From the NCBI GenBank assembly GCA_964368605.1, contig CAYJBP010000108.1, positions 1 through 7,602 of the forward strand: a DNA stretch of 7,602 nucleotides. Reading direction: 5' to 3'. The stretch is from CAYJBP01 sp964368605 (GTDB lineage Bacteria; Bacillota; Dehalobacteriia; UBA4068). Of the stretch, positions 1 through 4,779 are shown piece by piece. The translations under genes and the position numbers were made by a program. The notes below the pieces were generated by a model, which saw nothing but the letters and a program-made list of their open reading frames with translations, did not search any database and was not told the DNA's origin. How positions within the stretch are numbered: position 1 is the stretch's first letter; each line of letters begins with the position of its first letter.

Positions 1-1746
1 TGCGTTTGCGCCCCCGATACCGAAGGCGGCTTAGATGTTTGGTGTACTGCTCAATCTATTCATGGTAATCGTCAGCTTTTGGGCTTGGTTACCGGCTTGC
101 CTTTATCCAAAATTAATGTTAAAAAAATAGCCATCGGTGGTGCTTTTGGTTCCAGTATTCAAGTAAATACTGTTATTCCCATCTGCGCTTGCCTGGCTCT
201 TAAAGCCGGCAAACCGGTTAAATTAGTTACCAGCCGCGAAGAAGACTTCTTCAGCCATCAAAAATATCCGGCTATCTTCGATGTTAAAATGGGCGTTACC
301 AAGGATGGCGAAATTACCGCCGCCCATGTTAATGCTTTAGTCGATTTTGGTGCTCACCAAATCCAGCCCAAAGCCTGGCTTGGTTGTACCGCCGGTTGGT
401 TTGCTTCCTTATATAAATATAATGGCAATATCCGTTTTGACGGTACTGCCGTTTATACCAATAAAACCCCTTGCTGCGCCATGCAAGGCTATGGTAATCC
501 CCAAATTAACTTTGCTATCGAAAGCATGATCGACATTATCGCCGAGGAAATGGGCTTTGATGCCGTTGATTTACGTTTGCAAAATTATCGTGGTGTGGGC
601 GAAGAGTTTTGGGGCCAGGGCCCTACCATTCGTTCGATTATCAAAAGCTGCGGCGTAGAAGAATCGCTGGTTAAAGGCCGCGAGATTATGGATTGGGCCA
701 AGCGTGGTAAGCCTGAGGAAAAAGATGGCATTATCCGTCGTGGCCAAGGTGTGGCTCGTGGTTTCCATACCTCCGGTACAGCCGGCCCCTCGAAGGCCGA
801 AGGCGAAGTTATCGACTTTTCCTCCAGCATGATCAAGATTAATGAAGATGGCTCGGTAGACGTAGTTACCCCGGTTGTCGATCATGGCGGCGGTACTTGG
901 GATGGCCTAATTAAAATTTGCGCCGAAGTACTACAAGTACCTACCTCGATGGTTGGCTTATCTCCTGCCGAAACCAAAAATACCGGCTATGATGTTTGTA
1001 CCCATGCTACCCGTGGTATTTACTGCGGTGGTGCTGCGGTTTTCCATGTTGCCACCAAAGTTAAAGAAAAGCTTTTGGAAATGGCCGGCCGCATGATGGA
1101 AGAACATCCCTATCAATTAGAATTAATCCGTGATGATGAATTAGGCCAAGGCGTAGTTTATGCCAAGCATTATCATCAAAAGCGGATGACTTTGGCCGAA
1201 ATTGCCAAGCTTGCCCAAATCAATAGCTGGGGCACTATGATGCATGCCGAAAGCTTTAGGCAGCGTAATTGCCCGCCTTGCTTTACCACCCACTTTGTAG
1301 AGGTTGATGTAAATACCCGCACCGGCGAGGTTACCATCCCCAAAGTATTGCTTTATGGTGATTGCGGCGTTGCCCTTAATCCCGATTTGATGGCCGGCCA
1401 GTTAATCGGTTCTTTTAACCGCGGCTTAGGCTATACAATTTACGAGGATTTGCCCTTTGACGAAAAAGCCGGCATGCCTACCTGCCGTGGCCTTTTAGTT
1501 GATTATAAAATGCCCACCGCCGTAGAAATGCCCAAGGCCGAAAATGTTATCGTGCGCTTATCCGATACCTATGAGCCTTCCGGCCCCTTTGGCGCCAAAG
1601 GCATCGGCGAGGCCGCTTTGGCTTCGGTACAAGCCGCTATTACCAATGCTATTTACAATGCCGTCGGCATTCGCTTTAATAAATTACCGGTAACCCCGGA
1701 AGTTTTACTTAAAGCCATGCAGGAAAAAGGCATAGCTTCTAAATAA
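1..1746 (+). CDS. Xanthine dehydrogenase family molybdenum-cofactor-binding subunit, 5' partial (set 1)
   Basis: This is the large catalytic subunit of a molybdenum hydroxylase. The reading frame is open from base 1 and 581 residues are visible. Compared with the complete paralogue at 4779-7073, about 200 N-terminal residues are missing, including the whole a/b hammerhead domain; the true start lies upstream. Visible landmarks, numbered from codon 1, are Gln18 (matches bovine xanthine oxidase Gln767), GGAFGSS at 46-52 (family GGGFGGK), AMQGYGNPQ around 160-168, and GAKGIGE at 531-537, with Glu537 matching the catalytic Glu1261. The position of bovine Glu802 is Ile53 and that of Arg880 is Gln162. 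The usual GQG motif reads DHGGGT near 294-299. Loss of the Glu/Arg pair argues against xanthine, as in aldehyde oxidases; the substrate cannot be named. The FAD and [2Fe-2S] genes follow directly. No signal peptide can be assessed; a cytoplasmic location is inferred. Family assignment is secure. Confidence 0.93.
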   Translation, partial: CVCAPDTEGGLDVWCTAQSIHGNRQLLGLVTGLPLSKINVKKIAIGGAFGSSIQVNTVIPICACLALKAGKPVKLVTSREEDFFSHQKYPAIFDVKMGVTKDGEITAAHVNALVDFGAHQIQPKAWLGCTAGWFASLYKYNGNIRFDGTAVYTNKTPCCAMQGYGNPQINFAIESMIDIIAEEMGFDAVDLRLQNYRGVGEEFWGQGPTIRSIIKSCGVEESLVKGREIMDWAKRGKPEEKDGIIRRGQGVARGFHTSGTAGPSKAEGEVIDFSSSMIKINEDGSVDVVTPVVDHGGGTWDGLIKICAEVLQVPTSMVGLSPAETKNTGYDVCTHATRGIYCGGAAVFHVATKVKEKLLEMAGRMMEEHPYQLELIRDDELGQGVVYAKHYHQKRMTLAEIAKLAQINSWGTMMHAESFRQRNCPPCFTTHFVEVDVNTRTGEVTIPKVLLYGDCGVALNPDLMAGQLIGSFNRGLGYTIYEDLPFDEKAGMPTCRGLLVDYKMPTAVEMPKAENVIVRLSDTYEPSGPFGAKGIGEAALASVQAAITNAIYNAVGIRFNKLPVTPEVLLKAMQEKGIASK

Positions 1747-1753
1747 GGGGGAA
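1747..1753 (+). promoter_or_regulatory. Ribosome binding site fixing the start of the set 1 FAD subunit
   Basis: A GGGGGAA run directly follows the TAA of the upstream gene and ends six bases before ATG 1760. An in-frame TTG lies just before it at 1757. The spacing and the ATG codon favour 1760 as the start. Confidence 0.7.
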
Positions 1754-1759
1754 TAATTG

Positions 1760-2644
1760 ATGAATACAAGAATACTTGCAGCCGAATATGAATATTTAGC
1801 CCCTACAACCTTGCAAGAAGCCTTAACCGTTTTAGCGGAAAAGGAGCAGGTAAAAGTATTGGCCGGCGGCACAGATTTAATAGTAAAGCTTAAAGATGAT
1901 GCCATTAAAGATATGGCTTATATGCTCGATATCAAGCGCATCGACGAATTAAACTTTCTTTGCTTTAAAGATGATGTTTTGCATATTGGCGCTTTAGCCA
2001 AGTTAAGCCATATCGAAAAGCATCCGATCATAATCGAAAAATACCCGGCCTTGGCCGAAGCCATCCAGCTTATGGCTTCGATCTCGGTACGTAATATGGG
2101 CACTATGGTTGGCAATATCTGCAATGCCTCGCCGGTTGCCGATTCGGTAATCCCGGCCATTGTTTATCAAGCCACCATCGTTTTAGAAAGCCTAAAAGGC
2201 AAGCGCGAAATGCCTTTGGTCGATTTCTTTGTGGGCCCCGGCATTAGCAAAATCGAAAAAGGCGAGCTTTTAACCGGCATTAAAATCCCCTGCCCTAAAC
2301 AAGGTAGCGGTTCGGCTTTCTTAAAGAAAACCCGCGTGCGTCCGGATATTTCCAAGCTAAGTATTGCCGCTACTGTCGAATTAGATGGCGATACAGTTAG
2401 CGCTTGCCGCATTGCCATGGCTGCCATTGCCGCCACCCCGGCCTATTTAAAAGCTGTTGGCGATAGCATGGTTGGCCAAAAATTAAGTGCCGATTTGATT
2501 GCCCAAACCGCTGCCCTTGCAGCTAAAAGCATTAAACCTATCGATGATAATCGCACCACGGCCGAATACCGTATTCATATTGCCGAGGTTATGACCGCCG
2601 ATGTACTGATCGAAGCCGCAAAAAGAGCAGGAGGTGCGCTATAA
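1760..2644 (+). CDS. Xanthine dehydrogenase family FAD-binding subunit (set 1)
   Basis: This 294-residue protein is the FAD-binding (medium) subunit of the set 1 molybdenum hydroxylase. It passes electrons between the [2Fe-2S] clusters and NAD(P) or another carrier. The N-terminal FAD-binding domain shows the flavin loop VLAGGTDL (33-40), IGALA (76-80) and TMVGNICNASPVAD (115-128), the last matching the family TxGGN...ASP signature with Val117 in place of the first Gly. The C-terminal flavoprotein domain covers roughly 180-290 and contains the usual DDNRTTAEYR stretch. Length is normal for a stand-alone bacterial subunit. There is no cysteine-rich insert like that of 4-hydroxybenzoyl-CoA reductase. 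The gene begins 13 bases after the molybdenum subunit and its TAA shares one base with the ATG of the next gene, so the three are co-transcribed and probably translationally coupled. The electron acceptor is not evident from the sequence. Confidence 0.93.
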   Translation: MNTRILAAEYEYLAPTTLQEALTVLAEKEQVKVLAGGTDLIVKLKDDAIKDMAYMLDIKRIDELNFLCFKDDVLHIGALAKLSHIEKHPIIIEKYPALAEAIQLMASISVRNMGTMVGNICNASPVADSVIPAIVYQATIVLESLKGKREMPLVDFFVGPGISKIEKGELLTGIKIPCPKQGSGSAFLKKTRVRPDISKLSIAATVELDGDTVSACRIAMAAIAATPAYLKAVGDSMVGQKLSADLIAQTAALAAKSIKPIDDNRTTAEYRIHIAEVMTADVLIEAAKRAGGAL

Positions 2645-3132
2645 TGTCTAAACATGCGATTTGCTTAAAAATTAATGGCGTGGAGCATGATATGGTTGTT
2701 AGTAGCAATGAATTATTGCTAAATGTGCTGCGCGATAAATTATTCCTTACCGGTTCTAAATACGGCTGCGGCATTGCCGAATGTGGCGCTTGCACCGTTT
2801 TAGTCGGCAAGGAAAGTTATATGGCCTGCATGGTGCCGGCCGTTGCCGCCGATGGCTGGGATATTACCACCGTTGAAGGCTTGGCCAAAGGCGAGCAGCT
2901 AAACCCGGTTCAGCAATCCTTTATCGATAATGCTGCTATCCAATGCGGCTTTTGCGTACCCGGCATGATTGTTACCTCCACCGCCCTTTTGATGGAAAAT
3001 ACCAATCCCGACGAGGATTATGTTAAGGATTATTTACGTGGTAACTTCTGCCGCTGCACCGGCTATGTGGCTATGGTTCAATCTGTACTTGATGCCGCTA
3101 AAAAATGGCCTGCTTGGGAAGAAAACCTTTAA
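2644..3132 (+). CDS. Xanthine dehydrogenase family [2Fe-2S] subunit (set 1)
   Basis: This 162-residue protein is the small iron-sulfur subunit that relays electrons from the molybdenum centre to FAD. The N-terminal plant-ferredoxin-type domain has ligands Cys42, Cys47, Cys50 and Cys62. The C-terminal helical domain has Cys101 and Cys104 in QCGFCVPGM and Cys136 and Cys138 in FCRCTGY. All eight cluster ligands are present, and Gln100 is the residue that in family structures touches the pterin. The motif carries Val where most members have Thr (CGFCTPGM). AGGAGGT at 2629-2635 lies eight bases upstream of the ATG, which overlaps the preceding TAA by one base. The stop codon lies inside the 15 bases shared with the region after the minus-strand gene near 7261, so an intergenic repeat begins exactly at the end of this gene. 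The last residues, KKWPAWEENL, give no sign of truncation. Confidence 0.95.
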   Translation: MSKHAICLKINGVEHDMVVSSNELLLNVLRDKLFLTGSKYGCGIAECGACTVLVGKESYMACMVPAVAADGWDITTVEGLAKGEQLNPVQQSFIDNAAIQCGFCVPGMIVTSTALLMENTNPDEDYVKDYLRGNFCRCTGYVAMVQSVLDAAKKWPAWEENL

Positions 3133-3180
3133 GACCTTGGGGCTTAACCCCTGAGCTAGAGCCAAAATCTCCGATTTTGA

Positions 3181-3204
3181 GCTATAGCTACGTGCATTAG
3201 CTGC
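3181..3204 (+). repeat. 24-base direct repeat, left copy at the gap edge
   Basis: These are the last 24 called bases before the N run. They are identical to the first 24 called bases after it (3305-3328). An exact end-to-end match like this is the signature of two contig ends that overlap and were not merged. Confidence 0.95.
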
Positions 3205-3304
3205 NNNNNNNNNNNNNNNNNNNNNNNNNNNNNNNNNNNNNNNNNNNNNNNNNNNNNNNNNNNNNNNNNNNNNNNNNNNNNNNNNNNNNNNNNNNNNNNN
3301 NNNN
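3205..3304. other. Assembly gap of exactly 100 N
   Basis: One hundred N bases stand between the two gene sets. The round length is the conventional placeholder for a gap of unknown size. The flanking identity and the alignment to copy B of the intergenic repeat both suggest that the real gap length is zero or negative. No gene is interrupted: both neighbouring coding regions are complete. Confidence 0.97.
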
Positions 3305-3328
3305 GCTATAGCTACGTGCATTAGCTGC
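3305..3328 (+). repeat. 24-base direct repeat, right copy at the gap edge
   Basis: This stretch is identical to 3181-3204. Its 3' half, from 3318, forms the left arm of hairpin 3 of the intergenic element together with 3341-3357. Confidence 0.95.
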
Positions 3329-3403
3329 GGCTTTGCATAAGCAAAGGCCAGCTAGGCCAACCCCTGCGATTTTTTATAAAAATCGATAAACAATCATAAT
3401 CAG

Positions 3404-3409
3404 AAAGGA
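3404..3409 (+). promoter_or_regulatory. Ribosome binding site of the set 2 FAD subunit
   Basis: AAAGGA ends ten bases before ATG 3420. It is weaker and further from the start than the AGGAGG-type sites used inside the two operons. It supports 3420 as the start of the first gene of set 2. Confidence 0.65.
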
Positions 3410-3419
3410 CATTTAAATT

Positions 3420-4289
3420 ATGAAGCAATTTGATTTTATTAATGCTCCTAATTTGCGCTCCGCTTTAGCTTTGCTTGATAAGCATCAGGAAAAGGCTTGC
3501 GTGGTTGCCGGCGGTACCAATGTTATGGTCGATATCCGTGCCGGTAAATTAAATGAGATTACCTTGGTTAATATTTTAGAAATCGAAGCTTTAAAGGGTA
3601 TTCGTCATGGGCGTGGTAAAATTACCATCGGTGCTTTAACCACAATTAGTGAATTGGCCGAATCGGAAATATTGGCTAAATATGCGCCGGCTTTATTCTT
3701 GGCCGCCAATGATTTTGCCGATCCTACCACCCGTAATTTAGCCACCATTGCCGGCAATATTGCCAATGCTTCGCCGGCTGCCGATACCGCACCTGCTTTG
3801 CTTGCCCTTGAAGCCGAAGTTATTATCGAGAAAAAGGGTGCAAAGCGCCGTGTTGCTGCGGCCGATTTCTTTACCGGGGTTAATAAAACCGTATTAGCCG
3901 CCGATGAATTAATCACCGCTATCGAATTTAAGCCCAATAAGCAAAGCGCTTTCCTTAAAGTTGGTTTGCGTAATGCCATGGCTATTTCGGTTGTTACCGC
4001 CGCTTGTGCCGTTAAATGTGGCCGTGATGGCATCGTTAAAGAATGTGCCATTGCCTTAGGCTCGGTAGCACCTAAGCCGGTTCGTGCCTATAATGCCGAA
4101 AAAGCAATTATCGGCCAAAAAATGGATGATAAGGCTATCGAGGCCATGACCAAAGCCTTAAGCCAAGATATTAGCCCCATTAATGATATTCGCTCTACTG
4201 CCGAATATCGTAAAGAGGTTGCGCCGGTTATTGTAAAGCGCTGCCTATATAAATCTTGTGGTATTTGTGCCAATGAAGGAGGTAAATAA
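3420..4289 (+). CDS. Xanthine dehydrogenase family FAD-binding subunit (set 2)
   Basis: This 289-residue protein is the FAD-binding subunit of the second molybdenum hydroxylase. The FAD domain shows VVAGGTN (28-34), TIGALTT (69-75) and TIAGNIANASPAAD (109-122), with Ala111 where most members have Gly. The C-terminal flavoprotein domain covers about 175-275 and includes NDIRSTAEYR. The protein ends unusually: Cys275, Cys280 and Cys283 lie in the last 15 residues (RCLYKSCGIC), a spacing not expected in this family, where the end is normally a plain helix. It is not the mid-protein [4Fe-4S] insert of 4-hydroxybenzoyl-CoA reductase. The gene opens set 2, lies downstream of the structured intergenic repeat, and its TAA is one base from the next ATG, so co-transcription is very likely. 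Similarity to the set 1 FAD subunit is clear but modest, consistent with old paralogues. Confidence 0.93.
   Translation: MKQFDFINAPNLRSALALLDKHQEKACVVAGGTNVMVDIRAGKLNEITLVNILEIEALKGIRHGRGKITIGALTTISELAESEILAKYAPALFLAANDFADPTTRNLATIAGNIANASPAADTAPALLALEAEVIIEKKGAKRRVAAADFFTGVNKTVLAADELITAIEFKPNKQSAFLKVGLRNAMAISVVTAACAVKCGRDGIVKECAIALGSVAPKPVRAYNAEKAIIGQKMDDKAIEAMTKALSQDISPINDIRSTAEYRKEVAPVIVKRCLYKSCGICANEGGK
4276..4282 (+). promoter_or_regulatory. Ribosome binding site fixing the start of the set 2 [2Fe-2S] subunit
   Basis: AAGGAGG, within the end of the FAD gene, stands eight bases before ATG 4291. A longer frame could begin at GTG 4258, but that start has no comparable site and would add 11 residues to a protein otherwise exactly as long as its set 1 counterpart. 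ATG 4291 is therefore preferred. Confidence 0.85.
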
Positions 4290-4290
4290 G

Positions 4291-4779
4291 ATGAGCCAAT
4301 TATTACCTTTAACCATGAAAATTAATGGTGAAGAAAAAACCTTTATGGCGCCTGCCCATTTAAGCTTAATGCGCTTTTTGCGCGAAAACCTGTACTGGGA
4401 TGTTAAATGCGGCTGCGAGGAAGGCGATTGCGGCACTTGCTCGGTTATTTTAGATGGCAAAGCCGTAAAATCCTGCCTTGTTTTGGCTCATTCCTGTGCC
4501 GGCCACGATGTTTGGACTGTTAAAGGCTTAGGCTATAATGATCCTTTAACCGCTAAGCTTCAGGCTGCCTTTGTGGAATGTGGTTCTATCCAATGCGGTT
4601 TTTGCACCCCGGGCATGATTGTAGCTGCCAAGCATTATTTGCAAAATGGCGGCACTGCCGATCGGGAGGCTATCCGTAAGGCTATATCGGGTAATTTATG
4701 CCGTTGCACCGGCTATCATAAAATTGTTGATGCTATCGAAAAGGTAGCTCAAGAAATCGCTCAGGGAGGTGCTGAATAA
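4291..4779 (+). CDS. Xanthine dehydrogenase family [2Fe-2S] subunit (set 2)
   Basis: This is the 162-residue iron-sulfur subunit of the second hydroxylase, the same length as the set 1 protein. The ferredoxin-like cluster ligands are Cys42, Cys47, Cys50 and Cys62. The second cluster uses Cys102 and Cys105 in QCGFCTPGM and Cys137 and Cys139 in LCRCTGY, with Gln101 at the pterin-contact position. Extra cysteines at 40, 69 and 97 are not standard ligands. By eye it shares well under half of its residues with the set 1 protein outside the cluster motifs. It starts one base after the FAD gene stop, and its TAA overlaps the ATG of the molybdenum subunit by one base. It should transfer electrons between the molybdenum centre and FAD in the cytoplasm. 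Confidence 0.95.
   Translation: MSQLLPLTMKINGEEKTFMAPAHLSLMRFLRENLYWDVKCGCEEGDCGTCSVILDGKAVKSCLVLAHSCAGHDVWTVKGLGYNDPLTAKLQAAFVECGSIQCGFCTPGMIVAAKHYLQNGGTADREAIRKAISGNLCRCTGYHKIVDAIEKVAQEIAQGGAE

Larger units (their letters stand above)
3128..3380 (+). repeat. Intergenic structured repeat, copy A (interrupted by the assembly gap)
   Basis: This is the first copy of a two-copy element; the second lies at 7131-7265 in the opposite orientation. Both begin with TTTAAGACCTTGGGG, which includes the stop codon of the preceding gene. After removal of the N gap and one 24-base duplicate the copy is about 130 bases long. By eye it aligns with copy B along its whole length, with roughly two thirds identity and only a few single-base gaps. 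It folds into hairpin 1 (3139-3142 with 3148-3151), hairpin 2 (3154-3169 with 3173-3189, one mismatch and one bulge) and hairpin 3 (3318-3336 with 3341-3357, 16 pairs with small bulges). A further 8-bp stem, 3367-3374 with 3378-3385, is not matched in copy B. The element codes for nothing visible. Its right boundary is uncertain because weak similarity continues to about 3408. I do not recognise a named repeat family. Confidence 0.75.

Noticed and set aside
79..1746. TTG at 79 as the start of the set 1 molybdenum subunit
   Set aside because: The frame is open to base 1 and the residues before it, including Gln18, match the family, so the gene simply runs off the window.
3139..3204. Rho-independent terminator after set 1
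   Set aside because: The hairpins of copy A are not followed by a T-run within the element's first half; the T-rich stem at 3367-3385 is AT-only at its tip and weak. Termination here is possible but not shown.
3034..3321. Minus-strand open frame across the N gap
   Set aside because: It is open only because N bases contain no stops, and it lies antisense to the cluster-binding end of a clear [2Fe-2S] gene.
3181..3328. CRISPR or genuine tandem repeat made of the two 24-base copies
   Set aside because: Only two copies exist, they sit exactly at both edges of a placeholder gap, and copy B of the element has a single equivalent segment.
3605..4051. Minus-strand open frame of 148 codons inside the set 2 FAD gene, with others inside the remaining hydroxylase genes
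   Set aside because: These are shadows of GCC/GGC-rich coding sequence with no ribosome binding sites or family motifs.
4258..4290. GTG 4258 as start of the set 2 [2Fe-2S] subunit
   Set aside because: ATG 4291 has an AAGGAGG site at good spacing and gives a protein of the same length as its paralogue.
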